The notes beneath the pieces are model-generated. The model did not search any database. It saw nothing but the letters and a program-made list of their open reading frames with translations, and was not told where the DNA came from. A stretch of 64,000 bases of DNA from NCBI RefSeq assembly GCF_030811595.1, contig NZ_JAUSRB010000002.1, positions 248,001 through 312,000 on the forward strand. Direction: 5' to 3'. The first letter of the stretch is position 1; each line of letters starts with the position of its first letter. Below, one piece after another: positions 43,999-54,300 of the stretch. This DNA is from Streptosporangium brasiliense. GTDB taxonomy: Bacteria > Actinomycetota > Actinomycetes > Streptosporangiales > Streptosporangiaceae. Position numbers and translations under genes: made by a program.

Positions 43999-44136
43999 AT
44001 CGGCTCAAGCCTAGCCAGTCGGCCGGACATTCCGCCGCCCCGCTCGGCACGGGCGGGGCCCGCGAGGCGGGGACCCGCGGCCGGCCGGGGTGTCCGACCC
44101 GCCGCGGGGTCCACGCTCACCGCGCCACGGGGGCGC

Positions 44137-44580
44137 TCAGCCGCAGGCCTTGCCGGTGGTGCCCTGCCCGTTCTGACCGCCACGGCCCCCGTTCCACCGC
44201 ACGTGGACCGAGCCCCAGGCGCAGATGCGGGGGGCGTACATCATGTCGCCCCAGTGACGGCCGCCGTTGCCCGCCTTGAACCTGAAGGTGTCCGAGCCGC
44301 GGTCGGTGTAGACGCTGATCGTGCCCGACGCGGTGCTGGAGGTCGAGACCTCGGTCCAGTTGGTCTTGCAGGACCTCGACCACATGAGCTTGACCGTCCC
44401 GACCGTCTCCCTGGCCGGGGTCTTGACGGCGGCCGTCCGCACCACCTTCGCCGAGCGGGCGCAGCCCTCGCGGTAGGGGTCCTTGTGGTCGTAGGTGTGC
44501 GCGTCGGCCGGGGACGCCACGAACAGGGCCAACCCGGCCGCGGCGACCGTGGCCGTGACTACTCGGATCTTCACTGACAT
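44137..44580 (-). CDS. Secreted DUF2690-like protein
   Basis: The product is 147 residues with a signal peptide (SVKIRVVTATVAAAGLALFV, cleavage after ADA). The mature part has HKDPYREGCARSAKVVRTAAV, GTVKLMWSRSCKTNW, and a C-terminal ICAWGSVHVRW, the cysteine and tryptophan pattern of DUF2690 (small exported actinobacterial proteins). Four cysteines could give two disulfides. AAGGAG precedes the ATG by 3-4 nt. The function is unknown. It is monocistronic. Confidence 0.8.
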   Translation of the reverse strand: MSVKIRVVTATVAAAGLALFVASPADAHTYDHKDPYREGCARSAKVVRTAAVKTPARETVGTVKLMWSRSCKTNWTEVSTSSTASGTISVYTDRGSDTFRFKAGNGGRHWGDMMYAPRICAWGSVHVRWNGGRGGQNGQGTTGKACG

Positions 44581-44713
44581 CCGCTCCTTCTCGTCATGAG
44601 GCTGGCTGGACCGGAGTGATCTTAGTCACGACAGCCACGAAAAGGTCGGGAATCATTTATTTTTCGGCAATAGCGGTAAACCTCGGGCCCGGCTCCCGCG
44701 TCGTCACGCGCGC

Positions 44714-45220
44714 TCAGTCGAGCAGGTCGGGGATCTCCTGTGTGGCGTACCACATCAGCTCGTGGGCCTCGGCGCCGTCCACGGTGAACCTGGCGTCGTC
44801 GTCGCCGCGGTCGGCCGCGGGCAGCGCGGCGACGGCGGCCTCCACGTCCTCGGCCGCGGTCGGGTCGTCCACGTGGACCGCGGCGATCTTCGACAGCGGG
44901 ACCGGCGCCGACAGCCGCACCCGGGCGCGCTCCTCCAGCCCGGCGCCCACGCTCACGACGTCGTCCGGCACCTCGGCGGCGATCACCACCCGGCGCGCGG
45001 CCACCTCCACCCCGTCGGCGCGGTCGGCGGCCAGCATCCGCAGGGACGCCCTGGCCGCCTCGGTCAGGGCGACGTACTCCAGCTCCTCGGTGTCACCCGA
45101 GACGTACCACTCGACCAACGCGGGGGTGACCGCGTAGCCGGTCAGCGGGGCCGGGCCGAACTCCCCCAGGGTGACCACACGGGCCAGCGCGGGGAGTGTG
45201 GCCGGCAGGTAGACGCGCAT
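44714..45220 (-). CDS. DUF6912-like conserved actinobacterial protein
   Basis: The product is 168 residues. MRVYLPATLPALARVVTLGEFGPAPLTGYAVTP and GDTEELEYVALTEAARASLRMLA, and then LPAADRGDDDARFTVDGAEAHELMWYATQEIPDLL, match a family often seen near phosphatase genes in Streptomyces relatives. It is soluble and acidic, with no catalytic motif apparent. ATG 45220 is used because the family starts there and GAGG lies 5 nt upstream; the longer frame to 45271 is rejected. It is followed by no co-directional gene within 130 bp. The role is unknown. Confidence 0.8.
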   Translation of the reverse strand: MRVYLPATLPALARVVTLGEFGPAPLTGYAVTPALVEWYVSGDTEELEYVALTEAARASLRMLAADRADGVEVAARRVVIAAEVPDDVVSVGAGLEERARVRLSAPVPLSKIAAVHVDDPTAAEDVEAAVAALPAADRGDDDARFTVDGAEAHELMWYATQEIPDLLD

Positions 45221-45349
45221 CCATGCCTCGATCTTCTGCTCCGACACCGGCGCCGGTCCGGCGCCGATCACCCATCGAGTGTGCCAGCCCCGGCGACCCG
45301 GCCGCGAGATCCGGGGTCCGGAAGGGGACGGCGAGCCGGACGGCGGACC

Positions 45350-45994
45350 TCAGCGCAGCGGCACGCCGAAGAGCCGCTCCAGCTCGGCGATGGTCAGCTC
45401 GGGGTCCCGGTGGTGCACGCCCACGATGCCGAGGGCGCGGGCGGCCGTGATGTTGGCCTCGATGTCGTCGACGAACACGCATTCGTGCCCCGCCAGGCCG
45501 ACCCGGCCGAGCGCGTGCTCGAAGATCCTCGGCTCCGGCTTGCGCATGCCGATCTCCCCCGAGATGACGACCGCGTCGAAGACCTCGTCCCAGCCGTCGC
45601 GGGGATACTCGTTGGCCCAGGAGTTGGACAGCAGGCAGGTCCGCAGCCCGGCGGCGCGCGCCTCTCGGAGCATCACGTACATCGCCTCGACCCGCTGGAA
45701 CCCGGCGAACATCCTGGCCAGCAGCCCCTCCGCGACCGGCGGCACGCCGTCCGTCGTCATCAGTCTGGCGGCCAGGTCCCGCTCGAAGTCCAGTCCGGAG
45801 ATCTCGCCCCGCTCCAGGGCGTGGATCGTGTTCTCTCCGCTCTCGGAGCCCTCGTAGGCGTGCAGGATCAGCTCCCGCATCACCTCGCGGTAGTGGGCGG
45901 CGTCGATCCGGTCGGCGGCGATCCAGTGGGCGATCGCCTCGGACATTCCCACGGTGAGCACGCCTCCCCAGTCGATCAGCACACCCTTGAGCAT
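45350..45994 (-). CDS. HAD-superfamily phosphatase-like protein, DWGGV type
   Basis: The product is 214 residues. Motif I is GVLIDWGGVLTVG, with Asp kept as nucleophile and Gly at the acid/base position, as in the epoxide-hydrolase N-terminal phosphatase group. LLSNSWANEYPRDG is motif II, RKPEPRIFEHAL is motif III, and CVFVDDIEANITAARALG is motif IV. GAGGAGG lies 5 nt before the ATG. It is divergent from the acyl-CoA dehydrogenase gene with about 80 bp between. It is the third HAD gene with an altered DxD motif in 3.5 kb. Confidence 0.9.
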   Translation of the reverse strand: MLKGVLIDWGGVLTVGMSEAIAHWIAADRIDAAHYREVMRELILHAYEGSESGENTIHALERGEISGLDFERDLAARLMTTDGVPPVAEGLLARMFAGFQRVEAMYVMLREARAAGLRTCLLSNSWANEYPRDGWDEVFDAVVISGEIGMRKPEPRIFEHALGRVGLAGHECVFVDDIEANITAARALGIVGVHHRDPELTIAELERLFGVPLR

Positions 45995-46076
45995 CCCGCC
46001 TCCTCGTCTAGAACCGGCTCCAGATTAGGCATGGCCGGTGAGTGAGCCGGAAAGGGGTGGTGCAAAACTGACCGCC

Positions 46077-47279
<1,203 letters not shown>

Positions 47280-47475
47280 GGCCCCGGACGGACGGCCCGA
47301 GCCGGAGGTTTCCCGCCGAATGTCCGATTCAATGGCTGGACGGCGTTTCAGGCCCGCGGTTCGAGGAAGGCTAGGAGAGTGGCCCCCGGGGCCAGATGGC
47401 CGCAGGTGAGAGGCGCCATCGGCCGCCCGTGGGCGCCACCCGAACCGATCCCTCGACTCCTTCTGAGGAGGGGCG

Positions 47476-48180
47476 ATGACCGTAAGCCAGACGGCTCGCG
47501 GAACGCGTGCCCGCACGTCGGCGTCGTCCGCCACGGCCACCGGGCGCAGGAGCACCGCGGCCGCCGGGCGCAGGACCGCCACGGCCGCCGGGCGCAGGAC
47601 GGCAGGGCGCACGTCCGCGGAGGAGAAATCCACCGGGCAGCGGACCGCCGGGCGCAGGCAGGCGGAGCGCGGGCACGACGGGCAAGAGTTCACGCTGAAC
47701 CTGCCGATGATGACCGTGCAGTTCCGGCCTCCCCAGCTCCACCTGCCCCAACTCCATCTGCCCCAGCTCCGCCTGCCGCACGTCAGCCGGCAGGAGGCCG
47801 GCCAGGCCATCGACGTCGCCAGGTCGTTCCTCCCGCCTCCGGAGCGGATGGCCTACTACGGCGGGCTCGGCGCGCTGGCGGTGGTGGGAGTGGTCGAATG
47901 GCCGGTGGCGGCCGCGATCGGCGTCGGAACGCTGATCGCCCAGCGCGCCCGCAAGGAGGGCGGGTCCGCTTCCCGGACATCCACTGCCCGGTCATCCACT
48001 GCTCGGACGTCCACGCCCCGGACGTCCACCGCCCGGACGTCCACCGCCCGGACGCCCGCTGCCCGGACATCCACCGCTCGGACGTCCACCGCCCAGACAT
48101 CCACGCCCCGGACGTCCACGCCCCGGACGTCCGCTGCCCGGACCGCGGCCGCCTCAGGCCACGCGAGCGCGTCCAAGTGA
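47476..48180 (+). CDS. Basic, repeat-rich protein upstream of the P-type ATPase
   Basis: The product is 234 residues. The N-terminus is rich in R, T, A with repeated AAGRRTA. A short ordered core follows: EFTLNLPMMTVQF, then PPQLHLPQLHLPQLRLPHVSR (three PQLxLP copies), then a helix with a hydrophobic stretch, MAYYGGLGALAVVGVVEWPVAAAIGVGTLIA. The C-terminus is a run of ARTST-like pentads (positions about 167-226), basic and H1-like. GAGGAGG lies 5 nt before the ATG. The core frame is clear, although other frames in the repeats are also open. It may be a membrane-linked, nucleic-acid- or metal-binding partner of the ATPase 80 bp downstream; this is a guess. Confidence 0.72.
   Translation: MTVSQTARGTRARTSASSATATGRRSTAAAGRRTATAAGRRTAGRTSAEEKSTGQRTAGRRQAERGHDGQEFTLNLPMMTVQFRPPQLHLPQLHLPQLRLPHVSRQEAGQAIDVARSFLPPPERMAYYGGLGALAVVGVVEWPVAAAIGVGTLIAQRARKEGGSASRTSTARSSTARTSTPRTSTARTSTARTPAARTSTARTSTAQTSTPRTSTPRTSAARTAAASGHASASK
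47974..48153 (+). repeat. Twelve-unit 15-bp minisatellite encoding RTSTA pentads
   Basis: Twelve 15-bp units, consensus CGGACGTCCACCGCC, lie head to tail without interruption and in frame with the basic protein. Units 4, 5 and 8 are identical, and most others differ at 1-3 positions. Such arrays change copy number by slippage without breaking the frame. Confidence 0.85.
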
Positions 48181-48259
48181 TGACGGCCCGGTGAGAAGGC
48201 CGGCCGGGCCGTCGCCCCGTCGCGGCCTGACGACCTGAGTTTCCCTGCTGGAGAGCCGG

Positions 48260-51200
48260 ATGTTCCTGTCGCGTGTGCTGACGCTTCCCACCGAGGCACT
48301 GTGGAGCGTCCTGCCCGGCGCGATACAGGAGACCCTGCCGCGCCCACGCGGCAGGCGGAGCTGTCCCGGCGGGTTCCACCTCGACCTGCGCGTGATCGGC
48401 GGTCCGGGCACCGGGCAGGTGGCCCGGCGGCTCGAAGGGCTGCTGCTCGCGCTGGAGGGGGTGGAGCGGGCTGAGGTCAACGGCGCGCTCGGCACCGTCT
48501 TCGTGGGATGCGGCGAGGGCCTGGTCGACCTGGAGGAGCTGACGTCGATCGTCGAGGAGCTCGACACCCTCGGCGCTCTCGGCGCCCTCGGCACCGAGGA
48601 GGACAGCGGCCGGGACGAGGAGCAGGACCGGGTTTCGTCGCTGTCCAGCGTGGTGGAGCAGCACACCCGCGCCGGCATCAGGCTCGGCGCGAGCCTGATC
48701 GGCACCGGGCTGGCGTTCGCCGGGCGCGCGGCCCGCCTGCCGCCGCTGCTGCCCGCCGTGCCCACCCTGCTGCACCTGGCCGAATCCACCCCCGCCGTCC
48801 GCGCCGGGCTGGAGCGCCGCCTCGGCCGGCCGGCCACCGGCGCCCTGTTCACGGCGGCGAACATCGTCACCAACACGCTCGCGCTGCGCCCGCTGGGGCT
48901 GCTGATCCACTCGGTCTCCTCCGCCGGCCGCTACCTGGAGGCGCGTGGCACGCAGCAGGCGTGGGAGCTGCACGGGCAGAAGCTGGCCTCCCGGGAAGGG
49001 ACCTACCGGCACACCCGCGCGGCGCGGCGGCCACGCCCGGCTCCCATGGCGCACAGCCCCGTGGCACGGTTCGAGCGCGCCGTGGCGCCGGTGGCGCTGG
49101 GCGCCTCGGGGCTGACGCGCCTCATCAGCGACAGTCGCCGGCGGGGACTCGCCATGATGGTCTCGACGACGCCAAAGGCGGCCAGAGCGGGCCGGGAGTC
49201 CTTCGCCTGCGCGGTCGGGCGCGCGCTGGCCGGGCGCGGCATGGTCGTCCTCGACAGCGAGGCCCTGCGCCGCATGGACGGCATAGACACCGTCGTCCTC
49301 GACGCCGCCCTGCTCGACACGGGCGCCTGGACGATCGACCGCGTCGTGCCCCTCGTCGACGGCGTGGACCCCGACGAACTGCACGCACGGCTCTACACCC
49401 TCATCGACTTCACCGACCCGGGCGCGCGGCGGGAACGCGACACGTGGACGGCCGAGCCGCTGGCGGACCTGGCCGGGCTCGTCCCGGCGGCGGACGTCCC
49501 GCACTGGCAGGCCCGCGCGCTCCGGGCCGTCGGCGTGCGGCGGGAGGGCGCCCTGGTCGCCGTGGCCGGGCTGGCGCCGGAGGTCGACCCGCTGGCGGAC
49601 GCCGTCGTCGCCGCGGCCAGGAGCGGGTGCACCGTGCTGCTGGCGGGAGGCGGCCAGGGGCTCGGCAGCCGGCTCGCCGTCGAGGAGGTCGTGCCGGGCG
49701 GTCCCCGGCTGGCCGCGTCGGTCCGCGCCCTCCAGGCGGCCGGTCACGGGGTCGCCGTGGTGTCGAGGCGCTCCGCGGCGGCGCTGGCCCAGGCCGACCT
49801 GGGCATCGGCGTGCTGAGCCGGTCAGGCCGCGTGCCGTGGGACGCGGACGTGATCGGCGAGCTCGACGGGGTCCACCTGCTCCTGAGCTGCCTGGCACCG
49901 GCCAGGAGGGCGAGCGAGCAGTGCGTGTGGCTCAGCCTGGCGGGGGCGGCCGTCGGGGCCACGCTGACGGCCGCCGGAGCGCGGGAGGCGGCGGTGCGCA
50001 GGGCCCAGCTCGCGAACGACTGCACGGCGCTGGCCGCGATCGCCGTGGGTGAGTGGGCGGGCCGCAGCGCCGGGCGCGGGGCGGCCCCGGTCCGCGCCGA
50101 CCGCACTCCGTGGCACGCCATGCCGGTCAAGGACGTGCTGTCCCGGCTGGGCTCCTCGCCCGGCGGGATCACCGAGGCGGAGGCCCGGCGGCGCAGGACC
50201 GCACCGGGGCCGGGCGGCCCCGAGACCCCCGATTCGCTGCTGCGGGTGTCGGTCGAGGAGCTGGCCAATCCGCTGACCCCGGTGCTGGCGGCGGGCGCGG
50301 GCGTGTCGGCCGTGGTCGGCTCGGTCTCCGACTCGGTGCTGATCGGCACGGTCCTGGTCGTCAACGCGCTCATCGGCGGGGGCCAGCGGTTCGCCGCCGA
50401 CCGGGCGCTGCACCGGCTGACCGAGTCCGTCGCCGCCCGCGTACGGCTCCGCCGGCCCCACGCGAGCGTGGGGGCGGCCGTCGACGACCTCGTGGCGGGC
50501 GATGTCGTCGAGCTGCGCGCCGGCGACGCCGTACCCGCCGACTGCCGCGTGCTCAGGGCGGTCGGCCTGGAGGTCGACGAGGCGGCCCTGACCGGTGAAT
50601 CCCAGCTCGTCGCCAAGTCGCCGGCCCCCGTCAGCGCCCCCGCCGTCGCCGACCGCAGCTCGATGGTCTACCAGGGCACGACCGTGGCGGCCGGCCATGG
50701 CCTGGCAGTGGTCGTCGCGGCCGGCGAGGCGACCGAATCGGCCCGGACCGCGAGGCTCACCGTGGACAGCCGCCCGCCGACCGGCGTGCAGCTCCGGCTG
50801 CGGGCGCTGAGCCGGAAGGTCCTCCCGGTCGCGCTCGGCTCCGGCGTCGCTCTGCTCGTCACCGACCTGCTCCGCGGCAGATCGCTGCCGGAGGCGCTCG
50901 CCCCCGCGGTGAGCCTCGCCGTCGCCGCCGTGCCCGAGGGGCTGCCCTTCGTCGCCTCGGCCGCGGAGCTGGCCGCCGCCCGGCGGCTGTCGACCCGTAA
51001 CACCCTGGTGCCCGCCCCCTCCACGATCGAGGCGCTCGGCCGGGTGAACGTTCTCTGCTTCGACAAGACGGGGACGCTGACCGAGGGGCACATCAGCCTG
51101 CGGTGCGTCTCGGACGGGCGCGCCGAGCGCCCGATGGAGGAGCTGCCGCCCGGCCTGAGGCGGATCGTCGCCGCCGCGCTGCGCGCGAGCCCGCGCCATG

Positions 51201-52660
51201 AGGACGGGCGGCCCATCCCCCATCCGACCGACCGGGCCGTGCTGGAGGGGGCCCGGCGGCTGCACGTCACCCCCGAGGACGGGCCGGGCACCTGGCGGAG
51301 GGTCGACGAGCTCCCCTTCGAGCCGGGGCGCGGCTACCACGCCGTGCTCGGGCTGGGCGGCTCGGGGCACCTGCTGAGCGTCAAGGGCGCTCCGGAGGTC
51401 GTCCTCACCCGGTGCGTGAGCGTGCTCCGCGACGGCGGCCCCGTCCCGCTCGACGGAGCCGCCAGGGCCGGGCTGGAAAGGGAGATGGACAGGCTCGCCC
51501 GGCAGGGGTACCGGATGCTCGCGGTGGCCGAGCGTCCCGCCTCGGACCGGCGCGACCTCGACGAGTCCCGCATCGGAGAGCTGGTCTTCCTGGGCTTCCT
51601 CTGCCTGGCCGACCCGGTCCGGCCCACGGCGGCCGAGAGCGTCGACCGCCTGACGCGGGCGGGGGTCCGGATCGTCATGATCACAGGCGACCACCCGACC
51701 ACCGCCGAGGCGATCGCCGCCGAGCTCGGCGTGCTGAACGGCGCGCGGATCATGACGGGGCCGGAGCTGGACGACCTTGACGACGACGCCCTGACGGAGG
51801 CGCTGCCGGAGGTGACGGTCTTCGCCCGGACCACTCCGGCGCACAAGGCCCGGATCGTCGAGTGCCTGCGCCGCTCCGGCATGGTCGTGGCGGTGACCGG
51901 CGACGGCGCCAACGACGCCCCCGCGATCCGCGCCGCGGACGTGGGGATCGCCCTCGGGTCCCGGGCCACCCCGGCGGCGCGGACCGCCGCCGACGTCGTG
52001 GTGACCGACGACCGCATCGAGACGATCGTCGACGCGATCATCGAGGGCCGGGCCATGTGGAGTTCGGTCCGCGACGCCCTGAGCATCCTGCTCGGCGGCA
52101 ACATCGGGGAGATCGTCTTCGCGGTCGGCTCCAGCCTGGCCACCGGCCGCAACGTGCTGAACGCCCGCCAGCTCCTGCTGGTCAACCTGCTCACCGACAT
52201 GCTGCCGGCGATGGCGGTGGCCGTCCGGCCCCCGGCGGCGGCCAGCCCGGAGCGGCTGCTCGCCGAGGGCCCGGAGGCCTCGCTGGCGACCTCCCTGACC
52301 CGGGACATCTACCTGCGCGCCGCCATCACGGCGGGCGCGGCCGGGGTCGCCTGGTCGATCGGACGCATGACCGGCACGCGGCGGCGGGCGGGCACGATCG
52401 GGCTGGTCGCCCTGGTGTCGGCCCAGCTGTTCCAGACCCTGGCCCTGGGCGGCCGGGACCGCGTGGTCGCGCTGGCCGCGCTGGCGTCGCTCGCCGTTCT
52501 GGGCCTGGCCGTCTCGCTCCCGGGCCTGTCCGGGTTCTTCGGCTGCCGCCCGCTCGGGCCCGTGGGGTGGGCCATCGCCCTGGGGAGCGCCGCCGCCGTC
52601 ACCGTCGCCGGGATGGCGTTGCGGGTGCCGGCCCGCGAGACGTCATCGGCCGTTCACTGA
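48260..52660 (+). CDS. Cation-transporting P-type ATPase, CtpI/CtpH-like, very long
   Basis: The product is 1466 residues. An HMA-like fold without CxxC opens the protein (FHLDLRVIGGPGTGQVARRL). Residues about 130-610 resemble a decayed ATPase half: IDTVVLDAALLDTG stands where DKTGT would be, and ALAQADLGIGV recalls AADVGIAL. The active half (about 620-1466) has TGES near 777, PEGLP in TM4, the phosphorylated Asp935 in CFDKTGTLTEG, ITGDHPTTAEAI and TGDGANDAPAIRAADVGIALG. The ion is likely divalent but unknown. GGAG lies 8 nt before the ATG. Confidence 0.92.
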   Translation: MFLSRVLTLPTEALWSVLPGAIQETLPRPRGRRSCPGGFHLDLRVIGGPGTGQVARRLEGLLLALEGVERAEVNGALGTVFVGCGEGLVDLEELTSIVEELDTLGALGALGTEEDSGRDEEQDRVSSLSSVVEQHTRAGIRLGASLIGTGLAFAGRAARLPPLLPAVPTLLHLAESTPAVRAGLERRLGRPATGALFTAANIVTNTLALRPLGLLIHSVSSAGRYLEARGTQQAWELHGQKLASREGTYRHTRAARRPRPAPMAHSPVARFERAVAPVALGASGLTRLISDSRRRGLAMMVSTTPKAARAGRESFACAVGRALAGRGMVVLDSEALRRMDGIDTVVLDAALLDTGAWTIDRVVPLVDGVDPDELHARLYTLIDFTDPGARRERDTWTAEPLADLAGLVPAADVPHWQARALRAVGVRREGALVAVAGLAPEVDPLADAVVAAARSGCTVLLAGGGQGLGSRLAVEEVVPGGPRLAASVRALQAAGHGVAVVSRRSAAALAQADLGIGVLSRSGRVPWDADVIGELDGVHLLLSCLAPARRASEQCVWLSLAGAAVGATLTAAGAREAAVRRAQLANDCTALAAIAVGEWAGRSAGRGAAPVRADRTPWHAMPVKDVLSRLGSSPGGITEAEARRRRTAPGPGGPETPDSLLRVSVEELANPLTPVLAAGAGVSAVVGSVSDSVLIGTVLVVNALIGGGQRFAADRALHRLTESVAARVRLRRPHASVGAAVDDLVAGDVVELRAGDAVPADCRVLRAVGLEVDEAALTGESQLVAKSPAPVSAPAVADRSSMVYQGTTVAAGHGLAVVVAAGEATESARTARLTVDSRPPTGVQLRLRALSRKVLPVALGSGVALLVTDLLRGRSLPEALAPAVSLAVAAVPEGLPFVASAAELAAARRLSTRNTLVPAPSTIEALGRVNVLCFDKTGTLTEGHISLRCVSDGRAERPMEELPPGLRRIVAAALRASPRHEDGRPIPHPTDRAVLEGARRLHVTPEDGPGTWRRVDELPFEPGRGYHAVLGLGGSGHLLSVKGAPEVVLTRCVSVLRDGGPVPLDGAARAGLEREMDRLARQGYRMLAVAERPASDRRDLDESRIGELVFLGFLCLADPVRPTAAESVDRLTRAGVRIVMITGDHPTTAEAIAAELGVLNGARIMTGPELDDLDDDALTEALPEVTVFARTTPAHKARIVECLRRSGMVVAVTGDGANDAPAIRAADVGIALGSRATPAARTAADVVVTDDRIETIVDAIIEGRAMWSSVRDALSILLGGNIGEIVFAVGSSLATGRNVLNARQLLLVNLLTDMLPAMAVAVRPPAAASPERLLAEGPEASLATSLTRDIYLRAAITAGAAGVAWSIGRMTGTRRRAGTIGLVALVSAQLFQTLALGGRDRVVALAALASLAVLGLAVSLPGLSGFFGCRPLGPVGWAIALGSAAAVTVAGMALRVPARETSSAVH

Positions 52661-52741
52661 ACAGTCACCTCAGGGCGGATTTTCGTATAACTTCGTCCTG
52701 AAATATCCCCTTAAGAGCTTTTTAGTGGCTGTGAGGTTGTT

Positions 52742-52867
52742 ATGTCTGAATTCCTGGCCTCGGTTCTCGCCAAGGCGGCTTTCCTCCTGCTCGAAGCGCT
52801 CGTCATGCGCATCGTGCAGTCCCTCGTGCTGACGATGGCCCGGCGCGGCGGGCTCCAGCCCGCGTAG
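52742..52867 (+). CDS. 41-residue hydrophobic peptide
   Basis: ATG 52742 (GAGG 5 nt upstream) to TAG 52867. The product starts MSEFLASVLAKAAFLLLEALV and ends in a short basic/Pro tail. It is an amphipathic/hydrophobic helix of 25-30 residues. TATAAC at 52686-52691 could be its -10 box. It follows the P-type ATPase gene by 82 bp. The peptide could be membrane-active or a small regulator of the pump (inference). No family name is known to me. Confidence 0.55.
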   Translation: MSEFLASVLAKAAFLLLEALVMRIVQSLVLTMARRGGLQPA

Positions 52868-52911
52868 CGGAGCCCCGCCGGGCGGACACGGCCGCGGCCG
52901 GCCCGGCCGCG

Positions 52912-54228
52912 TCAGCGGGCCCGGTCCTTGATGAGCTGGGCGACCTTGCGGTGCTCGGCCGAGCGCAGCACCCGCTCGGCCCGGGCCGGGTCGGCGACCG
53001 GCGCCCTGTCCAGCAGGCCCCGGGCCGCCTTCAGCTTCAGCAGCCGCCGGACGGACTGGTCGAGCCGGGCGGCGGAGATCTTCCCGGACTTCACCGCGGC
53101 CAGCACCGCCTGGTACGCCGTGGGGAAGTCCGGCGGCATCAGCAGCAGGTCGGCTCCGGCCTGGATGGCCCGCACGGCCACCTGCCCGTCGCCGTACTTC
53201 TTGCGCACCCCCGCCATGTCCAGCGCGTCGGTCGAGACGACCCCGTCGAAGCCGAGCTTCTGGCGGAGCAGTCCGGTCAGGATCGGCTTGGAGAGCGTGG
53301 CCGGATCGCCGGACGGGTCGAGCTTGGGCATGACCACGTGGGCACTCATGATCGCGTCGATGTTCTTGCCGATGGCGGCGGCGAACGGGGGCGCGTCCAG
53401 CTTGCTCCACTGCGACAGGGAGTGCTGGATCACCGGCAGCCCGGTGTGGCTGTCGACATTGGTGTCGCCGTGGCCCGGGAAGTGCTTGGCCGTGCTGGCG
53501 ACCCCGGCGTCGTGGAAGCCCTGGACCGCGGCGGCGACCATCGGCGCGACCTTCTTCGGGTCCGAGCCGTAGGCCCGGGGGCCGATCACCGGGTTGCGCG
53601 GGTTGATGTTGACGTCGGCGACCGGGGCGAAGTCGAGGTTGATGCCGAGGGCACGCAGCTCGGTGCCGGTGACCTCAGCCGCCTTCCGGGCCAGCGAGGG
53701 ATCTCCGGTCGAGCCGATGACCGAGGCCCCGGGCATGTCGGTGACCAGCGGGGCGAGCCGGGAGACCCGGCCGTTCTCCTGGTCCGCGCCGATCAGCAGC
53801 GGGATCTCCGGCGACGCCTTCTGCAGCCCGTTGGTCAGCGCCACGATCTGCCGGGCGTTCTTGACGTTGCCGGCCCAGGGGAACAGGATCACCCCGCCCG
53901 GCCGGTATTTGGCGACCGCCTTGGCCGGGGTGCCCACCCCGAACCGCGCCTGGTTCTCCCCCGACGTCGTGTCCGCCGCCGCGCCGTACAGCACGGGCAT
54001 GAAGAGCTGCCCGACCTTGTCCTCCACGCTCATCCGGCCGAGCACGGCCTCGACCTGCGAGCCCCCCGAGGGCTTGGGCGTGGCCGGCGGTGCGGGGGTG
54101 GCGCCCGTGGCGGCGTCGGCGACCTGCCCGGCCGCGGGCCTGGCGGGCGGGGTCGCCCCCGCCCCCGCGCACCCGGCCACCATAGTGGCGATCACTGCCA
54201 GACCAGTCGTACGAATGCACCGAACCAT
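52912..54228 (-). CDS. GH3 beta-N-acetylhexosaminidase lipoprotein (NagZ-like)
   Basis: The product is 438 residues. MVRCIRTTGLAVIATMVAGC ends in lipobox VAGC, so the enzyme is anchored outside. The GH3 TIM barrel shows GQLFMPVLYG, PLLIGADQENGRVSRL, AKHFPGHGDTNVDSHTGLP (catalytic KHFPGHGDT motif, with the dyad His) and VVSTDALDMAGVRKKYG (nucleophile Asp). It would release GlcNAc from chitooligomers or wall fragments. The ATG has no ribosome-binding site, and TAGCGT lies 7 bp upstream, so the mRNA is likely leaderless. It sits just downstream of ptsI on the same strand (72 bp), feeding the PTS island. Confidence 0.92.
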   Translation of the reverse strand: MVRCIRTTGLAVIATMVAGCAGAGATPPARPAAGQVADAATGATPAPPATPKPSGGSQVEAVLGRMSVEDKVGQLFMPVLYGAAADTTSGENQARFGVGTPAKAVAKYRPGGVILFPWAGNVKNARQIVALTNGLQKASPEIPLLIGADQENGRVSRLAPLVTDMPGASVIGSTGDPSLARKAAEVTGTELRALGINLDFAPVADVNINPRNPVIGPRAYGSDPKKVAPMVAAAVQGFHDAGVASTAKHFPGHGDTNVDSHTGLPVIQHSLSQWSKLDAPPFAAAIGKNIDAIMSAHVVMPKLDPSGDPATLSKPILTGLLRQKLGFDGVVSTDALDMAGVRKKYGDGQVAVRAIQAGADLLLMPPDFPTAYQAVLAAVKSGKISAARLDQSVRRLLKLKAARGLLDRAPVADPARAERVLRSAEHRKVAQLIKDRAR

Positions 54229-54300
54229 GGGACCCACGCTATCCGCGTCGGCGACCGGAGACACCCGGCCCGACCACTTACGTGGGTCCCGCCCCTTCCG

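Noticed and set aside
47379..48194. Alternative plus-strand frame over the minisatellite giving DVHRP-like pentads
   Set aside because: The frame from 47476 has the ribosome-binding site and a hydrophobic core; the other frames are open only because a 15-bp repeat keeps every frame open.
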